The translations under genes were made by a program, and so were the position numbers. A model generated the notes under the pieces. The model had not been told where the DNA came from. It saw nothing but the letters and a program-made list of their open reading frames with translations, and ran no database searches. This document shows, piece by piece, positions 23,547 through 32,421 of a stretch of 64,000 nucleotides of DNA. Source of the DNA: Chloroflexota bacterium (GTDB lineage Bacteria; Chloroflexota; Anaerolineae; Anaerolineales; Villigracilaceae); NCBI GenBank assembly GCA_016235445.1, contig JACRLB010000036.1, positions 62,001 to 126,000 of the forward strand, written 5' to 3'. Every line of letters starts with the position of its first letter. Position 1 is the first letter of the stretch.

Positions 23547-24461
23547 TTACTGCAAAGGCTCGAAAATGCAAACCTGATTTCGACCGCCTTGTTTCGCGTG
23601 GTACAAAGCCTGGTCGGCGGCGTCTATGAGTTTTGGCAGGGTTGGGAATTGTTCGGTGGCCCAGGCCACACCCAGGCTGATATTCACTGAGAAGGATTCC
23701 CCGTTTTCCAATGAAATTTTTGTTTCGGCAATGCGAACCCTTAATCGTTCTGCCACCGAAATCAACTGCTGGGGCTGGGCATCTGGCAATACCAGGATGA
23801 ACTCTTCGCCGCCCCAGCGCCCGGCGCGGTCATATTTACGCAGGTCTGCGGTTAGGGCTTGCGCCACCTGCCGTAAGGTGTCATCGCCAACTTTGTGCCC
23901 GTATTGGTCGTTGACGCTTTTGAAATGGTCGATGTCCATCAGGATGATCCCCAGCGGACGGTCCTTTCGAGCGGCCATGTTGAATTCCGCCTCGGCATAC
24001 TCCTCGATAGCCCTGCGGTTGAGCAGACCTGTCAGCCCGTCGTGCATGGCGAGTATCTCCATTTTTTCGCGCGCCTGAATGAGTTGTTCCTCGAGTTTGA
24101 GGATGCGCGTACCGCTGGCAACCCGCGCCTTCAATTCCCCGCTGTTGAAGGGTTTGGTCAAATACTCATCTGCGCCCGCTTCCAGGCCGAGCACCACATT
24201 GTCCTTGTCGTCCATGGCAGTGAGCATGATGATGTACGTGTACGTTGTCTGCGCGCTTGTCCGAATCTTTTGAACCAACTGCGGCCCGCTCAACCCTGGC
24301 ATCATCCAATCTGTAATGACGAATTGAAAAGGTTCGCGCTGAAACAACTCCCATGCGGCCTGGCCGTCCTCTGCCTCCACAACATCATACCCCGCCTCTT
24401 GCAAGGTCTTTTTGACCATCCGCCTGAAAATCAGTTCATCTTCAACGATAAGTATTTTCAT
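23547..24461 (-). CDS. Response regulator with GGDEF domain (diguanylate cyclase, PleD-like)
   Basis: The receiver domain has the acidic pocket (ILIVEDE), the phosphorylation site Asp51 in FVITDWMMPGLSGP, the Thr/Ala region MLTA and the Lys in EYLTKPFN. A coiled linker (residue 120-140) leads to a GGDEF domain with the active signature RWGGEEF. Five residues before it is RKYD, which fits the RxxD inhibitory site for c-di-GMP feedback. It should make c-di-GMP when phosphorylated. No histidine kinase is next to it, so its partner is elsewhere. Confidence 0.92.
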   Translation of the reverse strand: MKILIVEDELIFRRMVKKTLQEAGYDVVEAEDGQAAWELFQREPFQFVITDWMMPGLSGPQLVQKIRTSAQTTYTYIIMLTAMDDKDNVVLGLEAGADEYLTKPFNSGELKARVASGTRILKLEEQLIQAREKMEILAMHDGLTGLLNRRAIEEYAEAEFNMAARKDRPLGIILMDIDHFKSVNDQYGHKVGDDTLRQVAQALTADLRKYDRAGRWGGEEFILVLPDAQPQQLISVAERLRVRIAETKISLENGESFSVNISLGVAWATEQFPTLPKLIDAADQALYHAKQGGRNQVCIFEPLQ

Positions 24462-24582
24462 AATCTAATGAGTGACTATAGCACCTTATGCGTGGGTTGA
24501 GTCGGTTCTGTATCATAATTTCAATAAACTACAGGAGGAATTTTATCAGACGAATCCGCCCGGTAAAATTACAAGTTAAATT

Positions 24583-24744
24583 GTGTGCAAGCAAAGGTTG
24601 TCAGGGGAGGTAGATTGTTCGCTGGGCTGCAAACACCCCTCACCCTGCCCTCTCCCTCAGGGAGAGGGGGGAGTCGACACGGCGAAAAGTCTTCATACTT
24701 GGGGTGAGGGAAAAGGGGAATGCTGACAACCTTTGCTTGCACAC
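24583..24744 (+). mobile_element. MITE-A copy 2 (162 bp), inserted in the loop of an older palindrome
   Basis: Begins GTGTGCAAGCAAAGGTTGTC and ends CTGACAACCTTTGCTTGCAC, giving near-perfect terminal repeats. The flanks GTTAAATT and GTTGAATT match at 7 of 8. Outside lie ACGAATCCGCC ... AAAATT (24550-24570) and AATTTT ... GGCGGATTCGT (24749-24769), which pair at 17 of 21 positions; the element split a hairpin. Confidence 0.88.
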
Positions 24745-24980
24745 GTTGAATTTTGTCAGGCGGATTCGTATCACAATGACTCATGTCATTTTGAACGGGG
24801 GAACATTCTCGGCAAGCGAACCGTCCACACGGCAGGAACAATAGGCGGCTCTTGGAAACGCCGTCCATCGAAAGGAGAACCTATGACTTAACGTAAACCT
24901 TTTTGAAGTTCAGCGGGACGCCGCCTGCTGGTCTTCCTCGTTTGCCTGTATTCAAAATAAAAATTTCATAGGAGAAGAAA
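24745..24980 (+). other. Long leader of the VWA lipoprotein gene with a two-codon reading frame
   Basis: About 235 bases separate the MITE from the lipoprotein start. They hold GGCGG ... GGAAACGCC-like pairing near 24845-24868 and then a strong ribosome site AAAGGAG followed by ATG ACT TAA (24882-24890), a two-codon frame. A second site (GGAG) serves the real start at 24981. No known riboswitch pattern is recognised. Confidence 0.35.
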
Positions 24981-26552
24981 ATGAAAACCTTACGCAAAGT
25001 CATTGGCTTTAGTGTTCTGCTGTTGCTGTTGTTTGTAACTGCCTGCGGCAGTGCGCCAGCCGCAACGGAAGCGCCAGCTTCCACGGATGATTATTTACCG
25101 CCTGTCGTCGCAACCGAAGCCCCCGCTTTTGAAGCCCCTGCTTCTGCCCAACACAATAGCGGACAACCCCCTTCCACCAACGAGCCGTATGACATGTTCT
25201 TCCAGGACTATGGCGTCAACCCGTCCATAGACACCGAAGATGATAACCTTTCCACTTTTGCATTGGATGTGGACACAGGTTCGTACACCGTCATGCGAAA
25301 TTATTTGAAAGACGGAAATCTCCCGCCGCAGGAATCTGTGCGCGTGGAGGAATATGTCAATTACTTTGATCAAGGCTATGCCAGCCCGCCTGCTCATCAG
25401 GCATTTGGAATTTACATCGATGGCGGCCCATCCCCGTTCACAGAAACGGAACGCTACGATATGCTGCGCGTTGGTATTCAAGGCTACGAAGTGGACGAGG
25501 TTGATCGCAAGGATGCCGCCCTCACTTTTGTGATCGATGTCTCTGGCTCGATGGATATGGACAACCGCCTCGGGCTTGTCAAGCGTTCACTGGAATTACT
25601 CGTCGAGCAACTGCATCGAAGCGACACGGTCAGCATTGTAGTTTATGGATCAGAAGCCCGCGTCGTTCTCGACCCGACGCCTGGTTCTGATTCTGACAGA
25701 ATTCTCGACGCGATTTACAGCCTCCAGCCCGAAGGCTCCACGAATGCGGAAGCAGGTCTGCGCCTCGGCTACGGCATGGCGATGGAAGCCTTCAAGCCCG
25801 CTGGAATCAATCGGGTAATCCTCTGCTCGGATGGAGTGGCAAACGTCGGCGAGACAGAGGCGGAAGCCATCCTCGAAGAGATTCATCGCCACGTCGAACG
25901 CGGAGTCACGCTCACCACCATCGGCTTCGGCATGGACAATTACAATGACACCCTGATGGAGCAACTCGCCGATAACGGCAATGGATTCTATGCCTACGTG
26001 GATGACATGGACGAAGCCCGCAAGTTGTTCATTGATGAGATTACGGGCACATTGCAGACCATTGCCCTGGATGCAAAAGTGCAGGTTGAATTCAACACCG
26101 ATGTAGTGATGCGCTATCGCCTTGTCGGGTACGAAAACCGCGCCGTGGCTGACGAAGATTTTCGCGACAACGAAGTGGATGCGGGCGAGATCGGCGCAGG
26201 GCATTCCGTGACTGCCTTGTATGAAGTCAAGTTGTATCCCGATGCGCGTGGGCGTGTCGCCACTGTTTTCATGCGTTGGGAAGACCCCGATACGCATCAG
26301 ATTGTTGAAATCTCGCAAGATTTCAACACAAGCCAGATTGCGTTTGATTTCGAGGAAGCTGACCCCTATTTCCAACGCGCCGTGGTGGTTGCCGAATATG
26401 CCGAGATTTTGAAGGATAGTTATTGGGCTGAGGAAAGCTCGATGGACGATGTCTACGATGAAGCCCGCCGTGTCAGCGAATATCTTTATCGCGATGACGC
26501 GATGGAGGAGTTTGTGGATTTGGTTCGTGAAGCCCGCAGATTGAGAGATTGA
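24981..26552 (+). CDS. VWA-domain lipoprotein (YfbK-like)
   Basis: The lipobox FVTAC puts a lipid on Cys22, followed by a P/A-rich linker. Residues 75-160 match the N-terminal domain found with this VWA type (FQDYGVNPSIDTEDDNLSTF, ESVRVEEYVNYFDQGY). The VWA domain follows with an intact metal site (VIDVSGSMD, the Thr in GSTNAEAGL, and LCSDGVANVG). The C-terminal DUF3520-like region contains VQVEFNTDVV and LEDPDT-like text. It probably binds other envelope proteins; the partner is unknown. Confidence 0.88.
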   Translation: MKTLRKVIGFSVLLLLLFVTACGSAPAATEAPASTDDYLPPVVATEAPAFEAPASAQHNSGQPPSTNEPYDMFFQDYGVNPSIDTEDDNLSTFALDVDTGSYTVMRNYLKDGNLPPQESVRVEEYVNYFDQGYASPPAHQAFGIYIDGGPSPFTETERYDMLRVGIQGYEVDEVDRKDAALTFVIDVSGSMDMDNRLGLVKRSLELLVEQLHRSDTVSIVVYGSEARVVLDPTPGSDSDRILDAIYSLQPEGSTNAEAGLRLGYGMAMEAFKPAGINRVILCSDGVANVGETEAEAILEEIHRHVERGVTLTTIGFGMDNYNDTLMEQLADNGNGFYAYVDDMDEARKLFIDEITGTLQTIALDAKVQVEFNTDVVMRYRLVGYENRAVADEDFRDNEVDAGEIGAGHSVTALYEVKLYPDARGRVATVFMRWEDPDTHQIVEISQDFNTSQIAFDFEEADPYFQRAVVVAEYAEILKDSYWAEESSMDDVYDEARRVSEYLYRDDAMEEFVDLVREARRLRD

Positions 26553-26559
26553 TTGTGTT

Positions 26560-26602
26560 CATCAAAACGCATCCCCGTAAAATACGGGGATGCGTTTTGA
26601 TG
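26560..26602. terminator. Bidirectional terminator, 20-bp perfect stem
   Basis: CATCAAAACGCATCCCCGTA and TACGGGGATGCGTTTTGATG pair perfectly around AAA, between the convergent VWA lipoprotein and methyltransferase genes. Confidence 0.9.
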
Positions 26603-26613
26603 AATTTTCGAAC

Positions 26614-27396
26614 TTACATTTTCCGCGCCATAAACCAGCCCCAGCCCTGCTCCCCGCGCTGGTTGCGGACGATTTTCTCGTTCCATGATTTACGGATCTC
26701 AGGCATGGAGCCATCCTTTGGAAGTTTATCCAGCTCGATATGCAGGTACTCGCCAAAGAGTTCGGTTTTGTCCATGGCATGTACTTCTACAAAGCCCGCC
26801 TGTTCGATAAGTTTGCCGTAGTCCCTTACCGTGTGCAGATCGTACCCGCGCTGTGCCACGTATTCGAGAAATTCAACGCTGTGCGCGCCTTCGCCCCAGC
26901 AGTAATCTGTGAAGAACAACAAGCCGCCAGGTTTGATCGCGCGGTGGAGCGTTTCAAACAGGCGCGCTTTATCTTCGATGTGCAGGAACGCGTCGCGGCT
27001 GTATGCGACATCGTAGATTGAATCGGCGGCGCTTTCCAGAATATCTCCAAATTCAAAAATGACATGGGAATTGAGATTTAATTCTTGCAGGCGTTCCTGG
27101 GCAATTCCGAGCATGTTGTGGGAGAGGTCCAACCCATGCACGTGCGCGCCATATTCCTGCGCCATGTGGAAGGCAGAGCCGCCGATGCCACTGCCCACGT
27201 CCAGAACTTTCATGCCTGCTTGCAGATTAAGTGATTTGACGATTTCGCGTGTGGTGTCTATCCCGCCTGTGCTGATGAAGTTGTGCCCAAAAATTTTTTC
27301 GTACTTTAGAATCGATTCACGCGTGTACTGGGTTGAATCCAGTTGCGCGCTGTGATCCTCCACCGAGGTGGGTGGGGCGCTGATGAGGATGTCCAT
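26614..27396 (-). CDS. SAM-dependent methyltransferase, phosphoethanolamine N-methyltransferase-like
   Basis: Motif I is VLDVGSGIGGSAFHMAQEYG, followed by VHGLDLSHNMLGIAQERL and the post-I region VAYSRDAFLHIEDKARLF and LKPGG-like AIKPGGLLFFTDYCWGE. The run from YEKIFGHNFISTGGIDTT through to TDYC is the pattern of PMT-type enzymes that methylate phosphoethanolamine (or sarcosine/dimethylglycine). A role in choline-lipid or betaine formation is an inference; the substrate cannot be proved. It lies 27 bases after the HAD gene on the same strand. Confidence 0.8.
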   Translation of the reverse strand: MDILISAPPTSVEDHSAQLDSTQYTRESILKYEKIFGHNFISTGGIDTTREIVKSLNLQAGMKVLDVGSGIGGSAFHMAQEYGAHVHGLDLSHNMLGIAQERLQELNLNSHVIFEFGDILESAADSIYDVAYSRDAFLHIEDKARLFETLHRAIKPGGLLFFTDYCWGEGAHSVEFLEYVAQRGYDLHTVRDYGKLIEQAGFVEVHAMDKTELFGEYLHIELDKLPKDGSMPEIRKSWNEKIVRNQRGEQGWGWFMARKM

Positions 27397-27423
27397 TGTT
27401 TTCCTTTGTGAGTGTGTTGGATT

Positions 27424-28215
27424 TTAGAATGCGAAATCGGGGTTGAAGTCGGTTTGCGTATGCGAGGACGCCCCGTGATCTGCCAGCGCATGAGCGTACG
27501 CGTGAATTTCATCCACTGATTCGATTAATACATCCGCGTATTCGGCCAAATCCCGCGCGGATGACACCCCCGAAAGCACTCCGACAACCAACCCCGCGCC
27601 GGCGGCGCGCGCCATTTTCAAATCGGCGGTGGTATCGCCAACGACCATTACCCTGGCGGGGTCAACTTGTATTCTTTCGCAAATCGTCAAGACCATGTCT
27701 GGCGCGGGTTTGGCTTTGATGCCATCGTCCGCGCAAACCATGGTGGACAGGTATTCTTCGATATCAAAGGCTTCGATCATCGCCTGGGTGGGGGCGCGGT
27801 CGTCGGTGGTGGCGATGGCGATCTTGATTCCCTGGCTGTGCAGTTGACCAAACAGCGCGCGCGTGTCGGTGAACTGTTTTGCCGATATCACAGGGTCGGG
27901 GATACACCAGCCTGCTTCAACCGCCTTTTCCGCTTTTTCTGCGTTCAATCCAAGAGACTGCATCACCTCGACGGTCAAACGGTAGAGCAGGTGCATGGGT
28001 GTTGCCGCCAGTTTGCCATGCGCCAACACTTTCTTGTTCTCGTCATCGTACCCCATGGCGATGCACAAAGGCTCACGGACATTAAGTCCGCTGACCAAAT
28101 GTAACTGTTCCGCCAGATAAACCACCCATCCGCCCCACATGGCGTCGAAGTCAATGAGCGTGCCGTCCTTGTCGAAAATAATTGCATGCGCTTTGAATTT
28201 GTCGAGTTTGTCCAT
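27424..28215 (-). CDS. HAD-superfamily hydrolase (phosphoglycolate phosphatase-like)
   Basis: The HAD motifs are in order: IIFDKDGTLIDF (nucleophile Asp15, acid Asp17), the Thr in IAIATTDDRA, KPAPDMVL (motif III Lys), and MVVGDTTADLKMARAAGA (motif IV). An alpha-helical cap lies between motifs I and II. The enzyme removes phosphate from a small molecule; gph-like activity is only one choice. It is likely co-transcribed with the methyltransferase downstream, perhaps serving head-group phosphate removal, which is speculative. Confidence 0.85.
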   Translation of the reverse strand: MDKLDKFKAHAIIFDKDGTLIDFDAMWGGWVVYLAEQLHLVSGLNVREPLCIAMGYDDENKKVLAHGKLAATPMHLLYRLTVEVMQSLGLNAEKAEKAVEAGWCIPDPVISAKQFTDTRALFGQLHSQGIKIAIATTDDRAPTQAMIEAFDIEEYLSTMVCADDGIKAKPAPDMVLTICERIQVDPARVMVVGDTTADLKMARAAGAGLVVGVLSGVSSARDLAEYADVLIESVDEIHAYAHALADHGASSHTQTDFNPDFAF

Positions 28216-28258
28216 TCACTGCCTTTTTATATGCCTGATTTTTTTATTTTAATTTCTC

Positions 28259-28357
28259 TACCGTACACGCAAACCCTAAAGGTCTCCTTTTCCCTCGCAG
28301 ATTCCCGATTCGCCGAAAAGACCTTTAGGGTTTCTTTGCGAGGAAAATGTACGGTAG
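28259..28357. repeat. Nested palindrome with AAACCCTAAAGGTCT arms
   Basis: The outer arms TACCGTACA/TGTACGGTA enclose AAACCCTAAAGGTCT/AGACCTTTAGGGTTT (15 bp). The inner arms match at 30418-30478 and 39097-39129. It lies upstream of the HAD gene start. Confidence 0.75.
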
Positions 28358-28425
28358 CAAAATTTTAATAACGAGTGCGGATTATAACGCACGTGGCTTT
28401 CCTGTCTGTTCACAAACATGGCAAC

Positions 28426-28604
28426 GGGAGCATGCAAAGGTTGTCAGCCTTCCCCTTTTCCCTCACCCCAAGTATGAAGACTTTTCGCCGTGTCGACTCC
28501 CCCCTCTCCCTGAGGGACGTGTGCCCGTAAGGGTAGAAGGCAGGGTGAGGGTTTGCACAGCCCAGCGAACAATCTATCTCCCATGACAACCTTTACATGC
28601 ACAC
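28426..28604 (-). mobile_element. MITE-A copy 3 (179 bp, long subtype)
   Basis: Inverse orientation. One end reads GGGAGCATGCAAAGGTTGTC (two changes from the usual GTGTG) and the other TGACAACCTTTACATGCACA. It is flanked on both sides by CATGGCAAC (28417-28425 and 28605-28613), a perfect 9-bp duplication. It carries an extra block of about 18 bp containing CACGTCCCT and ACCCTTACG-type sequence, shared with copy 5. Confidence 0.88.
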
Positions 28605-28609
28605 CATGG

Positions 28610-28639
28610 CAACTCCCCGTTCTTATGAGCGGGGAGTTG
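28610..28639 (-). terminator. Hairpin after the ABC transporter operon
   Basis: CAACTCCCCG/CGGGGAGTTG stem, 44 bases after the stop of the substrate-binding protein gene. The T-run is weak on this strand. Confidence 0.55.
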
Positions 28640-28682
28640 TTTACTTGTTTACATGTCTACCCTTCTACCTGTTTTCGCTCCA

Positions 28683-30389
28683 CTACTTAAACTTCCAATT
28701 CTGTGCGCCCCAACTCATACTGCCCCAGGTGTTGAGGGTGTAACCTGTCAGGCTGTCTGCAATGCCGTAGCTATCCTGGAAGAGATAGAGATACACCTGC
28801 GGCAGATCGTCGAGCACGGCCTGTCCCACTTCACAATAGGCGTCCTTGCGGGTCTGCGTGTCAAAACTACTGCCAGCCAGTTCGAGCGCGGCATCTACTT
28901 TGGGATTTACCCAGCGGAAGTAATTTCCGCCCGTGGGGTTTTCAGCAGTGGGGATGCGCGAGGAATGATAGGCATCGAAGTTATACCCCTGCGGCTCGGT
29001 GGTGAAGCCGCGGTCGAAGATCAGCATGTCATAGTCGCCCACGGCGCGCGGAGAGTTGTCTTCATACGCGCCAAAGATGATCGAGAAATCATAGTTCTGA
29101 ATGCGAGCTTCAACCCCGACGGCTTTCAGGTTCTCGACGATGAATTCCTCGGTGAGTTGCAGTGGATCGAAAGCCGTATACCCTTGCAGTTCGAGAGAGA
29201 GGCGCGTTCCATCTTTGGCATACATCGCTCCCTTCGCCACACGGATGCCGTCATCACCCATCACCCAGCCCGCTTCATCCAATAATTGATTGGCTTTATC
29301 AACATCATAACCAAAGGCGCGCGGCAGTTCGCATTTGTACCAGCCATACGCAAATGGATTGGTCGAATCGCCAACACTGCCTTGCATAACATCCTGTTGC
29401 AATGAACCGTAATTGACCGCGCTTGCAATGGCCTGGCGCACGCGGATATCGCCGAGGATGGGGTGCGGCGTTGCGGCAGTTGGGTCGCCATCGAAAGGCG
29501 CGCTCAGGTTGAAGTCAATCGCCATGTTCCAAATACCGGGGATGAGATACTGCTGGGCTTTGCCTTTCAGAAACTCATCGTAATCGGCTTTGAATTCACC
29601 GGGCCACAAATGCACCTGCGCCTCGCCGTTCGACATCATTGCGGTTTGCGCCGCGGGTTCAGGCACGATGACAAAGACCAGCCCATCCAGATAGGGTTTG
29701 CCTTCTTCAAAATAATTCGGGTTGCGTTTGAACGAAATACTTTCACCCGATGCCCAATTATCCAAAATGAACGGGCCAGCCGTAACAGGGTTACGGTTCC
29801 ATTCCCAATTCGCCATATCGGCGGGTTCGCCTGTGGCGTGGCGCGGAAAAAGCCCGTAGGAAAATTGATCGAGATAGCCGGGGTAAGGCGCTGAATATGT
29901 CAAAACTGTAGTCAGGTCATCGGGCGTTTCAACATTGGCGATCAAATCAAACCCGCTTGTGCCAACCAGCGCGCCCGAATCGGGGTTCGACAAAACTTCA
30001 ATCGTGAAGCGCACATCATCCGAAGTCAGCGGCTCACCGTCCGACCATTTCAATCCCTCGCGCAGTTTCCACGTCACCGTCAGGGTATCTTCCGAAAGCC
30101 CGCCGTTTTCGAACGTGGGCAATTCCTGCGCCAGCACGGCCACAAAATCACCGCTCTCGGCAATCGTCGCCAGCCCGGTCATGGATGTAGAATCCGCAGC
30201 CTGGCGGACAATGGCCGCATCAGCCAGATAATAATTGAGCGTGGTCGGTTCTTCCGGCAGGATGAGGGTCACAGTCCCGCCTCCACCTCCGCCCGCGGCT
30301 GGTTCCGTTGCTTCGGCATTCCCTCCGCCTCCGCACCCGCTGAGGACGAGTCCCAGAATCACAAACAGGGTCAACAGTTTTAGTTTCAT
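28683..30389 (-). CDS. ABC transporter substrate-binding lipoprotein, family 5 (peptide/nickel type)
   Basis: The lipobox VLSGC (Cys19) is followed by a G-rich linker, then the SBP_bac_5 fold: ILPEEPTTLNYYL, LTVTWKLREGLKWSDGEPLTSDDVRFTIEVL, VTAGPFILDNW, the RQAIASAVNYGSL block and DEAGWVMGDDGIR. These proteins bind oligopeptides, sugars or amines outside the cell for import. A clear AGGAG site precedes the start. It is the last gene of the operon after two permeases; no ATPase genes are nearby, so they must lie elsewhere. Confidence 0.92.
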   Translation of the reverse strand: MKLKLLTLFVILGLVLSGCGGGGNAEATEPAAGGGGGGTVTLILPEEPTTLNYYLADAAIVRQAADSTSMTGLATIAESGDFVAVLAQELPTFENGGLSEDTLTVTWKLREGLKWSDGEPLTSDDVRFTIEVLSNPDSGALVGTSGFDLIANVETPDDLTTVLTYSAPYPGYLDQFSYGLFPRHATGEPADMANWEWNRNPVTAGPFILDNWASGESISFKRNPNYFEEGKPYLDGLVFVIVPEPAAQTAMMSNGEAQVHLWPGEFKADYDEFLKGKAQQYLIPGIWNMAIDFNLSAPFDGDPTAATPHPILGDIRVRQAIASAVNYGSLQQDVMQGSVGDSTNPFAYGWYKCELPRAFGYDVDKANQLLDEAGWVMGDDGIRVAKGAMYAKDGTRLSLELQGYTAFDPLQLTEEFIVENLKAVGVEARIQNYDFSIIFGAYEDNSPRAVGDYDMLIFDRGFTTEPQGYNFDAYHSSRIPTAENPTGGNYFRWVNPKVDAALELAGSSFDTQTRKDAYCEVGQAVLDDLPQVYLYLFQDSYGIADSLTGYTLNTWGSMSWGAQNWKFK

Positions 30390-30417
30390 TCTCTCTTCTC
30401 CTTTTTGATTTTACAAG

Positions 30418-30478
30418 AGACCCTAAAGGTTTCCTTTGTAAACAGATACTTAATTTTGGAGGAAAACCTTTAGGGTCT
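30418..30478 (-). repeat. AGACCCTAAAGGTTT hairpin between permease and binding-protein genes
   Basis: Arms AGACCCTAAAGGTTTCCT and AGGAAAACCTTTAGGGTCT pair with one bulge. Lying inside the operon, it may shield the downstream message or reduce read-through. Confidence 0.7.
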
Positions 30479-30484
30479 TATCTA

Positions 30485-31384
30485 CTACTGCGTATGAATC
30501 ACATACGGGTCAAACGCATCGCGCAATCCATCGCCGATGTAATTGATCGCCATCACGGTGACGAAGATCATAAAGCCTGGAAAGAACCCGATCCATGGGG
30601 CGCGGAAGACCTGGTTCTGCGCGGTTGCCAGAATACTGCCCCAGGTGGGGGTGGGCGGTTGAACTCCGAATCCCAAATAACTCAACCCTGATTCAGTGAT
30701 GATGGCCGAAGCCATTTGCAGCGTCCCGCTGACCAGAATCGGCCCGATGCAGTTTGGCAGGATGTGCCGAACGATGAGCCGCGCATGGTTTCCGCCCAGC
30801 GCGCGCGAGGCGGTCACAAATTCCTTCTCGCGCAGAACAAGGAACAGCCCGCGCACAAGGCGGGCAGGCCACATCCACGAAAGCGCGGCGATGATGACGA
30901 TGACCACCACAATGCTGTTCTTCAACCACGGAACTTGTTGCTCGCGCAGAAACGCGCCAAGCAGAATCAACACGAAGATGGTGGGGAAGGTCAGGAAGGC
31001 ATCGGTGACGCGCATGAGGACAGAATCCACCCAGCCGCCGAAGTACCCGCTCAATGCGCCCACCAAAACGCCCACAGCGATGGAAATGAATGTTGAAAGC
31101 AGACCAACTGTCAGGGAGACCCGACCGCCGTATAAAATCCTCGAGAAAACATCGCGGCCGAGTTCGTCAGTCCCAAACCAATGCGCGCCGTTTGGTTTTT
31201 CGAAACTGTTGGTGGGTTCCTGGTCTGTTGGGCTGTATGGACTGAAATTTGCAAACACGGCCGCGAACACAAAAAATGTGAGTACCGCGATTGCAATGCC
31301 CGCCAGTTTGTGTTTGAAAAAGCGGCGCATGATCAGCAGGGCCATGTTTTGTTCGCGCATGGGCGCGGCGTTCAACTCACTCAT
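30485..31384 (-). CDS. ABC transporter permease, DppC/OppC type
   Basis: A 299-residue inner-membrane subunit with six helices. The N-terminal OppC_N region (MALLIMRRFFKHKLAGIAIAV) is followed by the loop FGTDELGRDVFSRILYGGRVSL and the EAA-type coupling motif SRALGGNHARLIVRHILPNCI that contacts the ATPase. Its start overlaps the DppB-type stop by 8 bases. The pair forms the channel for the binding protein downstream. Confidence 0.93.
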   Translation of the reverse strand: MSELNAAPMREQNMALLIMRRFFKHKLAGIAIAVLTFFVFAAVFANFSPYSPTDQEPTNSFEKPNGAHWFGTDELGRDVFSRILYGGRVSLTVGLLSTFISIAVGVLVGALSGYFGGWVDSVLMRVTDAFLTFPTIFVLILLGAFLREQQVPWLKNSIVVVIVIIAALSWMWPARLVRGLFLVLREKEFVTASRALGGNHARLIVRHILPNCIGPILVSGTLQMASAIITESGLSYLGFGVQPPTPTWGSILATAQNQVFRAPWIGFFPGFMIFVTVMAINYIGDGLRDAFDPYVIHTQ

Positions 31385-32351
31385 ATTTCACCTGCGGGTT
31401 GAGCCAGCCATACGCAAGGTCGGCGAGAATGTTGCAGAAGATGATGAGCGTGGCGGTAATCATAACCACGCCCAGCAGAACGGGATAATCGCGTCCTTTG
31501 GCGGCATCCCAAAAGAGACGCCCCATGCCGGGCCACGAGAAAATGGTTTCCACAAACAACGCGCCCGCAAAGAGACTCGGCAGGTCGAGCGCGATCAATG
31601 TGACCAGCGGCAGGATGGCGTTTTGCAAAGCATGTTTGTAGTGGACTGTGCGTTCTTTCAATCCCTTTGCCCGCGCCGTGCGGATGTAATCTTCGTGCAG
31701 AACATCCAACATGCTCGAGCGCAGGAAACGCGAGTACCATGCGATCCAGCCCAAACTCAATGCGGTGACAGGCAGAATCAAATGCCAGATCGTATCGAGC
31801 GGGTCGCCTTCCTTGCCGCGCGTGTTCATCCCGCCGACGGGGAAAAACGGTTCGCCTGAAATTGGATTCTTCAACGTCACATAAAAGATGATGATCAGCC
31901 CAAGCCCCAGCCAATAGACGGGGATGGATTGTCCGATGAATGTAACCGTGGTTGTGATGTAATCAAAGAGCGAATACGGTTTGCGTGCCGAAAGAATCCC
32001 AATCGGGATGGCGATCAGCAGGGTGACAAGAAACGAAACGCCGACCAGCAAAAGGGTATTGGGGATGCGTTCGCCAATCATCTCGGAAACGGGGCGGCGA
32101 AACTTGATCGATTCGCCCAGGTTGCCTTTGAACATATCGCCCAGCCAACGCCCATATTGCACGGGCAGTGGGTCGTTCAGCCCAAGCTTTTCTTCAATTG
32201 CTTCGATCTGCTCCTTCGAGATATTGGGGTTTCTGCGCGCGGCAGTCAACGGCCCACCGGGCGCAGAACGCACCATGATAAAAAGCAGTACGCTGATGAT
32301 GAAGAGAATGGGAATGGTTTGCAAAACACGGCGGATGGCGTAATTGGTCAT
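31377..32351 (-). CDS. ABC transporter permease, DppB/OppB type
   Basis: From MTNYAIRRVLQTIPILFIIS the product has six membrane helices, the RSAPGGPLTAARRNP segment typical of DppB, and the EAA-like loop ARAKGLKERTVHYKHALQNAILPLV. I place the start at 32351, not at the longer 32408 frame, whose extra codons (LPITNLSPTYTK) come from the TTACCAATTACC word repeat. It follows the amidohydrolase by 57 bases, most of them that repeat. Confidence 0.92.
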   Translation of the reverse strand: MTNYAIRRVLQTIPILFIISVLLFIMVRSAPGGPLTAARRNPNISKEQIEAIEEKLGLNDPLPVQYGRWLGDMFKGNLGESIKFRRPVSEMIGERIPNTLLLVGVSFLVTLLIAIPIGILSARKPYSLFDYITTTVTFIGQSIPVYWLGLGLIIIFYVTLKNPISGEPFFPVGGMNTRGKEGDPLDTIWHLILPVTALSLGWIAWYSRFLRSSMLDVLHEDYIRTARAKGLKERTVHYKHALQNAILPLVTLIALDLPSLFAGALFVETIFSWPGMGRLFWDAAKGRDYPVLLGVVMITATLIIFCNILADLAYGWLNPQVKYE

Positions 32352-32380
32352 GAGTACCTTTGTGTACGTGGGCGAGAGAT

Positions 32381-32421
32381 TGGTAATTGGTAATTTCAAA
32401 ATTACCAATTACCAATTACTT
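32381..32421. repeat. Inverted TTGGTAATTGGTAA word repeat at the amidohydrolase stop
   Basis: ATTGGTAATTGGTAATTT and AAATTACCAATTACCAATTA are inverted copies. The last residues of the amidohydrolase (KTSNW) are read from it, so the repeat has replaced or extended the gene end. Confidence 0.75.

Noticed and set aside
24769-24895. Known riboswitch (c-di-GMP, c-di-AMP, SAM or TPP type) before the VWA lipoprotein
   Set aside because: Some pairing is visible, but I could not match the conserved core of any class I know.
28653-29285. A 210-codon plus-strand frame opposite the ABC substrate-binding protein
   Set aside because: Antisense to strong SBP_bac_5 homology; no start signals.
30696-31859. 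A 387-codon plus-strand frame opposite the two ABC permeases
   Set aside because: It is fully antisense to two well-supported permease genes, has a composition of the complement (R/T/P-rich, no fold), no ribosome site and no recognisable motif. It is a shadow.
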